NCBI RefSeq assembly: GCF_028769735.1
Contig: NC_088188.1
Location: 4,053,001-4,117,000 of the forward strand
DNA: 64,000 nt
Direction of reading: 5' to 3'
Origin: Zonotrichia leucophrys gambelii
Lineage: Eukaryota > Chordata > Aves > Passeriformes > Passerellidae
The notes under the pieces are model-generated. The model made no database searches. It saw only the letters and a list, made by a program, of their open reading frames with translations, and was not told where the DNA came from. Positions 37,501-41,490 of the stretch are shown one piece after another. Positions within the stretch are counted from its first letter, which is position 1; each line of letters opens with the position of its first letter. Made by a program: the position numbers and the translations under genes.

Positions 37501-40482
37501 AAACTCAACTGATGTCTCTTATTTCCTGTGATTTTGGGGTAGAAACACAAAATCTTCACAGAAACTTGGAGATTACAATTATAATAATTTAATTTGCATG
37601 CAAAATCTCATTATATGATAGTAATTACACAGAGTATTTAGTAAACACTCCAGGATGCCATAATTGGAAACAGAAATAATGATAATTGCATTTTTCCAAA
37701 GTGGTTGTCCTTTAAAATAGGATGGTTCTGGGTCTAATTTTTAGCATAAGAGGTTTTGTTAGTTTATTTCAGAGTTTAAATATTTTTAATGAAATTGAGC
37801 TTGATGGATTATTTGCTATTAGCAAAACTCTACTGCATGTCATAATAGGGAGGGCCTGTGTTTTGTTTGCCTTATTTGGGCAAAAATTTAATTTTGGATA
37901 TGATTCTTTCCAATTTTTATGTAAGTTTTGCCTTAGGAAAGAGTTGCCATGTCAGGATGTAATTTAGAGTTATCTCAGATTTTTGTTTGCTATTTTAATC
38001 CAATATTTCTGGCTTGCAATACTTGACTATATGAACAAAACGTGTCCCTACAAAACTGAACAGCTGTTTGAATTTTCTTTTTATTTTTCCAGGGTTTGAA
38101 ATCCTGAAGCAGATGCTGTGTGAGGAGAGGGTGATTCCTCACCTGCCCCTGGCCAGGATCTGGGAGTGGCAGGTGGGAGTGGCGTGTCGGCAGACGGGGC
38201 ACCAGCGCCTCAAGGCCATCCACCTGCTCCTGAAGATAGTGCAGTGCAGCAGCCAGGGGTGAGTGCACACCCTGCACCAAAAAGGCACTAAACTGATGCT
38301 ATTTTGAAGCAAAAAAAAAAAAAAAATTCCTGTGATATGAAGCTGGTTTTCTTAATTTGTCTGTCAGATGTAAATTACAGTGCTTGATAGCTTTGATATC
38401 ATTTCTGCTCTGATAGCAGGAATGTTTTACTCTCTCTTCTTTCTTGGCCTTTAAAGTCTAATGAATTAAAATGTCATTATAAAGAAAAAAAAATCATCAC
38501 AATGAATTAAAATGTCATCATAAAGGAAAAAAAAATCATCACAAAGCTCAAGGCCATCCACCTGCTCCTGAAGGTAGTGCAGTGCAGCAGCCAGGGGTGA
38601 GTGCACTGCTCCCCATCCTGCACCAAAAAGGCACTAAATTGATACTGTTTTGAAGCAAAAAAAAAAATAAATCCCTGTGGTTTGAAGCAGATTTTCTTAA
38701 TTTGTCTGTCCAATATAATTTGCAGTGCTTGATAGCTTTGATATCATTTCTGCTTTGATAGCAGGAATGTTTTACTCTCTCTTTGCTGTCCTTTAAAGAA
38801 GTCTAATGAATTAAAATGTCATTGTAAAGAAAAAAAATCATCACAAATCAGGACAAAGGTAGATTTACTAGAAATTTATTCCCTTTGTATCCATTATACT
38901 GCAGATTTAAGGTAAGGATGAAATAATAACCTGGTGAGGTGATGATCTGATTCTCTGTAAAGTAAACAGCTTCTAAATTATTATTTTTAGTTGGACCACT
39001 AAGCCTGTAATTGAGTTTTAGAAGAGATATGTGTGCTTAAGTTTATGCATGCATGGCATGAGTATTTCTAGATTCAAGAGCATTTAGCAAAGTGGGTTTT
39101 TGTATTGTTAACTGTCACAAATGAATGGTTTTGTTCTCTTAAATTTGATTTGGTTTGGTTTCCCCTCTCCATTCCCAGAAATGGTCATGGTGGTTACTCA
39201 CTATTGCATCCCAATTTCATTTAAATTACTTTTTTCTCAGGGACTGTGACCTCACCTTGTTGAAGCCACTTTGGCAGCTCTTCACCCACATGGAAAACAA
39301 CTCATGTCACGACTCAGCCAAGCCTGGTATCCTCCTTCCTCTTCATCGAGCACTGGCAGAACTCTTCTTTGTGACAGAAAACAGAGTTACTGTAAGCAGC
39401 TCCTGTTTCTATCCCTCCTTTCCTCAGTGCTGGGAATGACAGAGTTTTACACTAAATTCATTTTCCTTTATCCCTCAGAGCTACAGAAACATTAACAACT
39501 TTCACTTGGCAGCAAGTTGTAATTAGAGGGGAATTCTGTTACCTTATCCATCATTGGACTTTAAGTGATAGGCATGACTATTAAGGCCCTAAAGCCACTG
39601 TTTATTCTGAGAGCAATTCTGGCTTAATAATTAATTTAAAGGTATTTGCATGTGGTTTTTGTAGAGTTGGTTTTGAAATTTAAATATGAATAGTGTCATG
39701 AGCTCATTTCTGTAATCATAAACTGTGCTCTAGTCTGGTGTGGAGTTCTTAAACCTTTGGTTCTTGGGGACTCTAATAATCAGCATTTTAATGTTAATTA
39801 GTAGAATATCACCTTATTAGAAACATTGGTGTTCATTGCATGTTTTCTGGCTGCAGGAGCTTGGATCTCTACAGGAGTATTTGCTTGCCTTAAATACTGA
39901 AGATCATCTTCATCGCTGCACAGCACAGGTAGGATTGCACAGCCCCAGGGCTGGAGGGTCTGGGATCTTTGTGGCAGACCCTGGATGATTTCCCATGGCC
40001 CAGTGGAGTTTATAAAAGAGATATTGATGTATTTGGTCATTACAGTACCTTGACAGGCCTCTGGAAGTTGTGAGTGAGCTATGCACAAATGCTTTTCTAG
40101 GATATTGAGAAGAAATTCTTCCCATGAGGATAGGGAGACCCTGGCACAGGGTTCCCAAAGCAGCTGTGGCTGCCCCATCCCTGGAAATGTCCAAAGCCAG
40201 GTTGGACAGGGCTTGGAGCACACTGGGATAGTGGAAGGTGTCCCTGCCCATGGCAGGGGTAGAATGAAGTTATCTTTAATGTCCTTGCCAACCCAAACCA
40301 GTCCATGATTCTAGATTTCTATTTCTGTTCAGTTTCATACGATTTCTTTACACTTTGAGCTTGAGGAGAATATTTGGTGTGACTTTGTTTTTCCTTTTCT
40401 CTTGTAGGCCCTGAAAAACATTGCTGCTATCAGCCTTGCCATTAACTATCCAAACAAATCAACAAGTTTCTGGAATGTTTAA
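1316..40482 (+). CDS. ZZEF1: ZZEF1, C-terminal 2,299 residues (43 exons; 5' part outside window)
   Basis: This is a spliced gene and the entry is the span of its coding exons. All 43 exons are bounded by AG/GT and join in one frame: 6,900 nt including TAA. The family is recognised from tandem ZZ fingers, two CUB-like modules and long stretches that match my recollection of vertebrate ZZEF1 (human protein about 2,960 residues). The missing roughly 660 residues, with the EF-hand and DOC/APC10-like domain, must lie upstream. Residue numbers used in this annotation count from the first codon in the window. Order: residues 401-551 CUB-like; 739-911 Ser/Pro-rich linker; 1121-1210 two ZZ fingers; 1446-2056 helical region; 2057-2146 second CUB-like module. 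ZZ domains bind zinc and, in ZZEF1, are reported to read histone H3 tails. No inactivating change was seen in any exon, so the copy looks functional. Introns range from 84 bp (6287-6370) to about 1.9 kb. Confidence 0.95.
1702..1746. repeat. Intronic inverted repeat, 15-bp perfect arms
   Basis: The left arm 1702-1716 (AATTGGAAGTAATAA) is the exact reverse complement of 1732-1746, with a 15-nt spacer. It could fold into a hairpin in the intron 1 RNA. No function is assigned; it may be a chance palindrome or a relic of a small transposon. Confidence 0.6.
2037..2137 (+). CDS. ZZEF1: ZZEF1 exon 2
   Basis: 101 bp encoding residues 73-106, VQQKESGLKYKSFLDF and onward. The acceptor is taken at tttaag|GTT rather than at the CAG four bases later, because this keeps the family's VQQ start and the frame. 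The strong donor gtaagt follows. The last two bases (AA) are completed to Asn by exon 3. Confidence 0.92.
2472..2641 (+). CDS. ZZEF1: ZZEF1 exon 3
   Basis: 170 bp, residues 106-163. It begins within Asn of NPREECIFAQ, then the Leu-rich run TLLLQLLQSCFSVL, a polar loop and EELYRHLCE. Acceptor tcttacag, donor gtaatt. It ends with one base of a split Val codon. Confidence 0.93.
3390..3523 (+). CDS. ZZEF1: ZZEF1 exon 4
   Basis: 134 bp, residues 163-207, VVDMGDSNFMPMRVLKEEV and onward, ending RRHQLFTMM. Acceptor gagcag, donor gtaaac. The exon leaves phase 0, and the frame and motif order agree with the family. Confidence 0.93.
3822..3892 (+). CDS. ZZEF1: ZZEF1 exon 5
   Basis: 71 bp, residues 208-231 (KNITEQEHKQ...LCTHF). 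It is a small exon with acceptor ttctag and donor gtaagg. It ends with two bases of a split Ser codon. Confidence 0.92.
4331..4445 (+). CDS. ZZEF1: ZZEF1 exon 6
   Basis: 115 bp, residues 231-269, SDQDPGGLLLLPEKG and onward, ending DTLLLVAARE. Acceptor ttgtag, donor gtaagt. Confidence 0.93.
5059..5218 (+). CDS. ZZEF1: ZZEF1 exon 7
   Basis: 160 bp, residues 270-323. It contains SLFWSVQGSLLSWCYLQLK, a strongly hydrophobic helical stretch that I recall as conserved in the family and which is not an obvious membrane anchor. Acceptor tttcag, donor gtaagt. It ends with one base of a split Tyr codon. Confidence 0.94.
5219..6164 (+). other. ZZEF1 intron 7, no recognisable content
   Basis: About 0.95 kb of AT-rich intron. 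I see no transposon, RNA gene or tandem repeat beyond short homopolymer runs, including a T-rich acceptor tract near 6142-6158. Confidence 0.6.
6165..6286 (+). CDS. ZZEF1: ZZEF1 exon 8
   Basis: 122 bp, residues 323-363, YVGQFLSNIRTILQSLLSQY and onward, ending ATRQL. The long T tract before the acceptor and the donor gtgagt are both strong. The intron after it is only 84 bp, the shortest in the window. Confidence 0.94.
6371..6481 (+). CDS. ZZEF1: ZZEF1 exon 9
   Basis: 111 bp, residues 364-400, VIFLLDFCTLDIPYC and onward, phase 0 at both ends. Acceptor ctcctag, donor gtaact. The frame stays open to 6598 past the donor, but frame continuity with exon 10 supports this donor. Confidence 0.9.
7135..7301 (+). 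CDS. ZZEF1: ZZEF1 exon 10 (start of first CUB-like module)
   Basis: 167 bp, residues 401-456. After a Trp/Gln-rich lead (ESWQQEQPVV) it enters a beta-rich segment, NNCHEVSVF and GATYFEVEFDEKCETE, that resembles a CUB-type jelly-roll. Acceptor ttacag, donor gtaatt. The last codon (Arg) is split. Confidence 0.93.
7864..7945 (+). CDS. ZZEF1: ZZEF1 exon 11 (CUB-like module)
   Basis: 82 bp, residues 456-483, RYDYLEFTDARGAKTRYDT. The Y-D-x-L-E-F-x-D pattern is typical of CUB domains. Acceptor ttcacag, donor gtgagc. Confidence 0.94.
8522..8723 (+). CDS. ZZEF1: ZZEF1 exon 12 (end of first CUB-like module)
   Basis: 202 bp, residues 484-551. It carries HSDSSNNEWGYKFSVTA at residues 498-514, a motif seen again in exon 39, then SWGLDLQLLVSRLMGRLAS. 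Acceptor ctgtag, donor gtgagt. A minisatellite starts about 100 bp into the next intron. Confidence 0.95.
8827..9201. repeat. Intron 12 minisatellite: 13 units of 27 or 35 bp
   Basis: The consensus starts CCCATGGAGGACTTGG and ends GTTCCAAG. Ten units are 27 bp and three are 35 bp, the longer ones having an extra TTTCCAAG; 10x27 plus 3x35 gives exactly 375 bp. The 35-bp units are numbers 2, 5 and 9. Because 27 is divisible by three, long stop-free frames arise on both strands; these are not genes. Confidence 0.97.
9202..10075 (+). other. Rest of ZZEF1 intron 12, no recognisable content
   Basis: AT-rich DNA after the minisatellite, with a poly-T run near 9240. I see no transposon or RNA gene. 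Confidence 0.55.
10076..10224 (+). CDS. ZZEF1: ZZEF1 exon 13
   Basis: 149 bp, residues 551-600, with the core LNSPLWKPVFRHQLCPE followed by a variable polar tail. Acceptor cttgcag, donor gtaccc, which is weak but maintains phase 0. Confidence 0.92.
10439..10552. repeat. 31-bp tandem array (3.7 units) at the edge of an LTR
   Basis: Units start at 10439, 10470, 10501 and 10532 (partial). Each has GAGTG(T/G)GGTATT followed by a TTCAGGGGG-like block, and the full units end GTAAAATGTAA. The GTGGTATTTTC part is also the outer end of the adjoining LTR (compare 25483), so the array looks like local amplification of the LTR border. Confidence 0.93.
10442..10958 (-). mobile_element. Solo LTR, minus strand, in ZZEF1 intron 13
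   Basis: The termini are TG...CA on the + strand, flanked by near-identical 6-mers: ggagag at 10436-10441 and tgagag at 10959-10964. On the minus strand there is a CCAAT-type block (complement of GATTGGCC near 10754-10761) and an AATAAA complement near 10605, where LTR promoter and poly(A) signals would be expected. No internal retroviral sequence adjoins it. The family is shared with 25483-25937 and the three copies at 56-62 kb. Confidence 0.8.
11122..11362 (+). CDS. ZZEF1: ZZEF1 exon 14
   Basis: 241 bp, residues 601-681. It contains CRNFLIDFAKSDPAQDF, FKGLIQACKKQTPKTDI and LTPDLFEKLQKY. Acceptor ctctgcag, donor gtaact. It ends with one base of a split Val codon. Confidence 0.94.
11363..12865 (+). 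other. ZZEF1 intron 14, no recognisable content
   Basis: About 1.5 kb of AT-rich intron. I see no transposon, tandem repeat or RNA gene that I can support. Confidence 0.6.
12866..12945 (+). CDS. ZZEF1: ZZEF1 exon 15
   Basis: 80 bp, residues 681-707, VNSGGKVPLSDEFAQVYSL and onward, ending SIRIWM. Acceptor tttccag, donor gtaaga. Confidence 0.94.
12946..13851 (+). other. ZZEF1 intron 15, no recognisable content
   Basis: About 0.9 kb, mostly AT-rich, with nothing recognisable beyond the splice sites. Confidence 0.55.
13852..13945 (+). CDS. ZZEF1: ZZEF1 exon 16
   Basis: 94 bp, residues 708-739, LEMKQKSLMGRGNDAEEKQ and onward. It is charged and probably coiled. Acceptor ctgcag, donor gtgagt. The split codon at the end is Ala. 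Confidence 0.94.
14497..15013 (+). CDS. ZZEF1: ZZEF1 exon 17, Ser/Pro-rich linker (largest exon)
   Basis: 517 bp, residues 739-911. It opens with a hydrophobic helix (QKSLLLLNFLPI). A long polar stretch rich in Ser, Gln and Pro follows and is probably disordered. It then returns to a basic segment, GRGRLRLLSFRSMEE, and ends VKEKYPILK...DFIKDQSLSHE. Such linkers vary quickly between species. Acceptor ctgcag, donor gtaagc. Confidence 0.94.
15639..15803 (+). CDS. ZZEF1: ZZEF1 exon 18
   Basis: 165 bp, residues 911-966, SVLKVLALRKSQGQSILEV and onward, then PPCVLFLLELLACQKDFT. Acceptor tttcag, donor gtaagt. The terminal Asn codon is completed in exon 19. Confidence 0.94.
16441..16560 (+). CDS. ZZEF1: ZZEF1 exon 19
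   Basis: 120 bp, residues 966-1006, NYFGNLEGCGAELHKEI and onward, then the helix SYYQLVLFLVNSVKGF. Acceptor tttgcag, donor gtacag. Confidence 0.94.
16561..17418 (+). other. ZZEF1 intron 19, no recognisable content
   Basis: About 0.86 kb of AT-rich intron with nothing recognisable. Confidence 0.5.
17419..17580 (+). CDS. ZZEF1: ZZEF1 exon 20
   Basis: 162 bp, residues 1006-1060. It has RSLLPALSCVQTALLHLLD, then FFVEIQLPQLLM and ENISIHDSVI. Acceptor atttag, donor gtgagt. The split codon at the end reads Cys. Confidence 0.94.
18279..18408 (+). CDS. ZZEF1: ZZEF1 exon 21
   Basis: 130 bp, residues 1060-1103. It is an acidic segment, QWSEEDEIADYKQNCEWMDE, followed by WYEKIAQADPEKQRK, leading directly into the first ZZ finger. 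Acceptor ttttag, donor gtgacc. Confidence 0.94.
18658..18796 (+). CDS. ZZEF1: ZZEF1 exon 22 (first ZZ zinc finger)
   Basis: 139 bp, residues 1104-1150. The zinc ligands of ZZ finger 1 are Cys1121 and Cys1124 (ISCNGC), Cys1135 and Cys1138 (RCLQC), and Cys1144 and Cys1147 (LCKTC). The two His ligands come from exon 23. ZZ fingers are about 45-residue two-zinc modules that bind peptide tails. The exon ends inside a split Gly codon. An LTR sits 66 bp into the next intron. Confidence 0.97.
18863..19558 (-). mobile_element. LTR-like element in ZZEF1 intron 22
   Basis: About 696 bp with TGTC/GACA-type ends on both strands. It differs sharply from its surroundings: the right half is GC-rich, the left half AT-rich. 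I associate the start TGTCCTGGGTTGCAAGATG (minus strand) with passerine ERVL-type LTRs and therefore assign minus orientation, although an AATAAA at 19517 on + keeps the other orientation possible. No clean target-site duplication was found. Several long open frames inside it are not genes. Confidence 0.7.
19700..19865 (+). CDS. ZZEF1: ZZEF1 exon 23 (ZZ finger 1 histidines and ZZ finger 2)
   Basis: 166 bp, residues 1150-1205. GVKPEGHEDDHEM supplies His1157 and His1161 of ZZ finger 1. ZZ finger 2 follows, with Cys1170/1173 (CDHC), Cys1184/1187 (CNVC) and Cys1193/1196 (CYGC). Acceptor tttgcag, donor gacag|gtatta. The last 29 bp plus the donor region recur at 20171-20210. Reading through the donor gives an immediate stop (AGG TAT TAA). 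Confidence 0.97.
20171..20210 (+). repeat. 40-bp perfect copy of the exon 23 end and its 5' splice site
   Basis: Positions 19837-19876 and 20171-20210 are identical over 40 bp (start TGCTATCATGCAAAG). The copy carries the exon 23 3' end, the GACAG|GTATTA donor and the first 11 intron bases. Neither flank continues the match. It is an exon fossil with no acceptor of its own. Confidence 0.97.
20608..20870 (+). CDS. ZZEF1: ZZEF1 exon 24 (end of ZZ finger 2)
   Basis: 263 bp, residues 1205-1293. SHLPTHSIT supplies His1206 and His1210, completing ZZ finger 2. It continues MVTIRISDRQRLIQPYVHN and a helical part ending GDCLMKAQHGK. The exon is more GC-rich than its neighbours. Acceptor cctgcag, donor gtgagt. 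Confidence 0.96.
20871..21825 (+). other. ZZEF1 intron 24, no recognisable content
   Basis: About 0.95 kb of AT-rich intron. A short direct repeat of ATTAATTAATCTGTT lies near 21460-21490. Nothing else is recognisable. Confidence 0.55.
21826..21998 (+). CDS. ZZEF1: ZZEF1 exon 25
   Basis: 173 bp, residues 1293-1350. A short hydrophobic start, GLKNLALLCMLPEDES, is followed by a polar, probably disordered Ser/Lys-rich tail. Acceptor ttccag, donor gtgagt. It leaves phase 0. Confidence 0.9.
22546..22693 (+). CDS. ZZEF1: ZZEF1 exon 26
   Basis: 148 bp, residues 1351-1400. Highly charged low-complexity linker (Lys, Glu, Ala rich), as expected between the ZZ fingers and the helical region. It is placed by splice sites (tttag / gtaaaa) and frame rather than by strong conservation. 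Confidence 0.87.
23246..23382 (+). CDS. ZZEF1: ZZEF1 exon 27
   Basis: 137 bp, residues 1400-1445. A polar start is followed by the conserved EQVFAECSQKRILGLLAAM and LPPFKS. Acceptor aaacag, donor gttagt, which is non-optimal. Confidence 0.94.
23809..24086 (+). CDS. ZZEF1: ZZEF1 exon 28
   Basis: 278 bp, residues 1446-1538, opening the helical C-terminal region: INLEQILPLMFHVVISNAGH, then LTLGLLGQLILRLMPAEVD, ending FSLGAVCLD. Acceptor ccccag, donor gtgctt. Confidence 0.95.
24087..25190 (+). other. ZZEF1 intron 28, no recognisable content
   Basis: About 1.1 kb. A direct repeat of TTTAGTGTAAGAGACCAG lies near 24780-24820. No transposon or RNA gene is recognisable. Confidence 0.55.
25191..25365 (+). 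CDS. ZZEF1: ZZEF1 exon 29
   Basis: 175 bp, residues 1538-1596, SRVGLDWASSMADILRALN and onward, then LPFQLKHTNIFTLLVLVGF. It is GC-rich at its start. Acceptor tttgcag, donor gtaggt. Confidence 0.95.
25483..25937 (-). mobile_element. Solo LTR, minus strand, in ZZEF1 intron 29
   Basis: It starts TGTGGTATTTTC and ends CAGTGACA on the + strand, like 10442-10958. Flanking 6-mers ggtggg and gatgtg match at four of six positions, so the target-site duplication has decayed or is uncertain. The AATAAA complement near 25550 gives minus orientation. A pentanucleotide expansion (TACAG/TATAG) occupies 25569-25638 inside it. Confidence 0.8.
25569..25638. repeat. Imperfect (TATAG/TACAG)n pentanucleotide microsatellite in LTR
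   Basis: About 14 five-base units differing by C/T, with a few GTAGT and CGGTA variants. The corresponding stretch of other family copies is a plain TA-rich tract, so the expansion belongs to this copy. Confidence 0.85.
26252..26340. repeat. 31-bp tandem repeat, about 2.9 copies, in ZZEF1 intron 29
   Basis: Units start at 26252, 26283 and 26314 (the last 27 bp), each beginning AAATACAATAGCA. The minus strand gives a Leu/Cys/Tyr-rich open frame that is an artefact of the repeat. Confidence 0.93.
26417..26549 (+). CDS. ZZEF1: ZZEF1 exon 30
   Basis: 133 bp, residues 1597-1641, VLCMGTRSVYMDNANEPHN and onward, ending VVDIKTRKRKT. Acceptor ttccag, donor cag|gttctg, which is weak; frame and family order support it. 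Confidence 0.93.
26944..27175. repeat. AT-rich low-complexity tract in ZZEF1 intron 30
   Basis: Almost pure A/T with interleaved ATATAT and TTTAATAT/TTTAACATTTTAATT blocks, partly tandem. No element family is recognised. Confidence 0.85.
27690..27886 (+). CDS. ZZEF1: ZZEF1 exon 31
   Basis: 197 bp, residues 1641-1706, VKDYQLIQKCGQEGSDSQS and onward, then HFVLISTHLLQTSMDSS, ending LKGLYRTLK. Acceptor cttgtag, donor gtacct. Confidence 0.94.
28203..28584. repeat. 382-bp polypyrimidine tract in ZZEF1 intron 31
   Basis: The + strand is C and T only, apart from single Gs at 28267 and 28280. The middle is a regular run of T5-6 C5-6 blocks; the right end turns into TTTCCTTTTCCCC units. The longest uninterrupted stretch is 304 bp (28281-28584). 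Long open frames of Pro/Phe (plus) and Lys/Gly (minus) are artefacts. Such mirror-like tracts can form triplex DNA and are hard to assemble. Confidence 0.97.
28798..28917 (+). CDS. ZZEF1: ZZEF1 exon 32
   Basis: 120 bp, residues 1707-1746, IHGFKEIQSAFLQSGLLKLL and onward, ending SKTWLLRDLE. Phase 0 at both ends, donor gtaaga. The acceptor is preceded by a TG dinucleotide run (28772-28794) rather than a plain pyrimidine tract. Confidence 0.94.
28918..29817 (+). other. ZZEF1 intron 32, no recognisable content
   Basis: About 0.9 kb of ordinary intron sequence. Nothing else is recognisable. Confidence 0.5.
29818..30006 (+). CDS. ZZEF1: ZZEF1 exon 33
   Basis: 189 bp, residues 1747-1809. ILSIMLYSSKQDISSLAEQE, an acidic linker, then KLDPLEGLDEATKICFL. 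Acceptor tgtgcag, donor gtattt. Confidence 0.94.
30365..30465 (+). CDS. ZZEF1: ZZEF1 exon 34
   Basis: 101 bp, residues 1810-1843, MTHDALNAPLHILRAMYEL and onward, then FFLEVQKR. Acceptor gctcag, donor gtatgt. Confidence 0.95.
30956..31091 (+). CDS. ZZEF1: ZZEF1 exon 35
   Basis: 136 bp, residues 1843-1888, RFDGDVITTDERIRTLAQKW and onward, ending DTDMIILPCL. The acceptor (gtgaag) is atypical in ending AAG, but the split Arg codon and the frame require it. Donor gtatgg. Confidence 0.94.
31092..32043 (+). other. ZZEF1 intron 35, no recognisable content
   Basis: About 0.95 kb; I see no element that I can name. Confidence 0.5.
32044..32403 (+). CDS. ZZEF1: ZZEF1 exon 36
   Basis: 360 bp, residues 1889-2008, phase 0 at both ends. 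It contains LQLSYAKQRRTKSSILLHKE, AVRDYLYRVNEAIAVLYARH, and GPAHMTYILDMLMQLEEKQ. It is mostly helical. Acceptor cttgcag, donor gtaagt. Confidence 0.96.
33005..33420 (+). mobile_element. Ancient CR1-like LINE fragment in ZZEF1 intron 36
   Basis: The order of words fits an old CR1 3' region in + orientation: AGTGGCAGGTCCAAAACAAACC, then a GTCATGGAAATTGTTGCC block, then GGGTTCAGAAAAGGGCAGG. It is strongly diverged and the borders are approximate. Confidence 0.45.
34270..34413 (+). CDS. ZZEF1: ZZEF1 exon 37
   Basis: 144 bp, residues 2009-2056, ILQKVLHGCKESMLGTMAL and onward, ending HPYNNNTNFE. A strong acceptor, tccccccag; donor gtaggg. Phase 0 at both ends. Confidence 0.95.
35242..35410 (+). 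CDS. ZZEF1: ZZEF1 exon 38 (start of second CUB-like module)
   Basis: 169 bp, residues 2057-2113, DKVHIPGAIYLSIKFDSQC and onward. Beta-rich with an acidic, Ser-rich loop (SSSSDFQQDRHSFSGS), then KWTDFELPG. Together with exon 39 it parallels exons 10-12. Acceptor ttctcag, donor gtgagc. Confidence 0.95.
35411..37232 (+). other. ZZEF1 intron 38, no recognisable content
   Basis: About 1.8 kb with several short open frames in different frames, none with coherent splice sites or known domains. No transposon is recognised. Confidence 0.55.
37233..37331 (+). CDS. ZZEF1: ZZEF1 exon 39 (end of second CUB-like module)
   Basis: 99 bp, residues 2113-2146. GDTLYYRF is followed by TSDMSNTEWGYKFTVTA at residues 2121-2137, near-identical to residues 498-514, and ends GHLGRFQT. 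Acceptor cacgcag, donor gtaaga. Confidence 0.96.
38093..38258 (+). CDS. ZZEF1: ZZEF1 exon 40
   Basis: 166 bp, residues 2146-2201, GFEILKQMLCEERVIPHLPL and onward, then EWQVGVACRQTGHQRLKAIH. Acceptor ttccag, donor agg|ggtgag read as GGG|gtgagt. Its last 50 bp plus the donor are duplicated 338 bp downstream. Read-through gives an immediate TGA. Confidence 0.95.
38209..38844. repeat. Tandem duplication carrying the 3' end of exon 40 and its donor
   Basis: The first unit starts at 38209 inside exon 40 and the second at 38547. Both carry the same 50-bp exon end (one A/G difference), the GTGAGTGCAC donor and about 200 bp of intron at roughly 90% identity by eye. A 40-42-bp motif (AATGAATTAAAATGTCAT...ATCATCAC) closes the units and occurs three times, at 38460, 38501 and 38805. 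The second partial exon at 38547-38596 has no acceptor. Confidence 0.95.
39241..39391 (+). CDS. ZZEF1: ZZEF1 exon 41
   Basis: 151 bp, residues 2201-2251, GDCDLTLLKPLWQLFTHME and onward, then PGILLPLHRALAELFFVTEN. Acceptor tttctcag, donor gtaagc. Confidence 0.95.
39857..39928 (+). CDS. ZZEF1: ZZEF1 exon 42
   Basis: 72 bp, residues 2252-2275, ELGSLQEYLLALNTEDHLH and onward. Phase 0 at both ends. Acceptor gctgcag, donor gtagga. A CR1 piece lies in the following intron. Confidence 0.95.
40096..40313 (+). mobile_element. CR1 LINE 3' end in ZZEF1 intron 42
   Basis: Typical CR1 3' words in order: GAAATTCTTCCCATGAG, CAGCTGTGGCTGCCCCATCC, AGGTTGGACAGGGCTTGGAG, AACCCAAACCAGTCCATGATTC. The + orientation is inferred from the terminal ATTC-type tail. 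5' truncated, as CR1 copies usually are. Confidence 0.88.
40408..40482 (+). CDS. ZZEF1: ZZEF1 exon 43 (last coding exon, TAA stop)
   Basis: 75 bp including the stop; residues 2276-2299, ALKNIAAISLAINYPNKS and onward, ending SFWNV. TAA is at 40480-40482. Acceptor cttgtag. The frame entering from exon 42 fixes this stop. Confidence 0.95.
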   Translation, partial: ALKNIAAISLAINYPNKSTSFWNV

Positions 40483-41484
40483 TACTGGCTCAGGCCGGAG
40501 TGCATGGGATAGAGTAGTTTGTCCATAGGACATGGGAACAAACATCTTAACTCCATTCAGGAGAAGTTCCTTCAGCTTCAGTGTATGAGCACTCTGCAGC
40601 CTTTCTTCCTTCCTTCCACCTTGATGTAGAATTTGTAAAAGTAACAGCTCACTTCAATGAAAAAGCACATCCTGAAGTAACTCATGCGTCCTACAGTTAT
40701 GTATGCACATATTGTAGCATGTTAGAGTAAACAGAACAATATTGTTTTTTATTCAGAGGAAGTAAAGGAAAGAAAGTAGCTGAAGTATGAGAATGCAAGG
40801 CCCCCACGTTTGTATTGTCTGCTCCTGAGGAAACTTGATCCATCAAAGGTGTCAGCTTCAGAAAATAGTGCTGAACTTGGGGTGATGCCATCAGCAGCAT
40901 CTGTTGTACCTCTGCAGAGTGAAACAGGCAAAGCAGAATCTGGTGCCTGCTGCAGCAATGGTCCATGATGAATCCTGTCATTTTTGCTTTGGAGGCTACT
41001 TCCCAAGGAAAAGGATTTCAATTCTTACCAAACTACAGGTTGTAAAACAAATTGTGGGTGATTTGCAAAGCAGCTGAAGGATTCCAGTTTCACAGCATCC
41101 TCGTGCAAGAGCTTCATGTTTCTCCTGTTCTTTGGGTCACCTGTTCTTACCTTGTTTTATCTCCAATGCATTATTCCAAATAACCCATTATTGTAGTGCA
41201 GAGAGCAAAGGCTGGCCTTCAGTCACAAGGCAGTGGTGAAATGAAGACCTGAAGAACTTACATGTTTCTGAAAAATCACATCTTTACAAGAAATTATGAG
41301 AAGAATTTTTTTTTCCTTCAGTTATTTTGATATCAGTGGTTTAGGAGGTCCTTCTTGGCAATGTTGGGAACCCAGACTCCCAGCACTCAGGGTGGGGTTA
41401 ATGATCAATCCACTCTTATCTTTCAGAGCAATAACCACATTTCTCTTAGTGAACATGGAATGAATTGCAGACCTTTTATGCTGC

Positions 41485-41490
41485 AATAAA
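41485..41490 (+). terminator. ZZEF1: Candidate proximal poly(A) signal AATAAA
   Basis: AATAAA about 1.0 kb after the stop codon. The downstream sequence is only moderately U-rich, so it may be a minor site. Confidence 0.35.
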
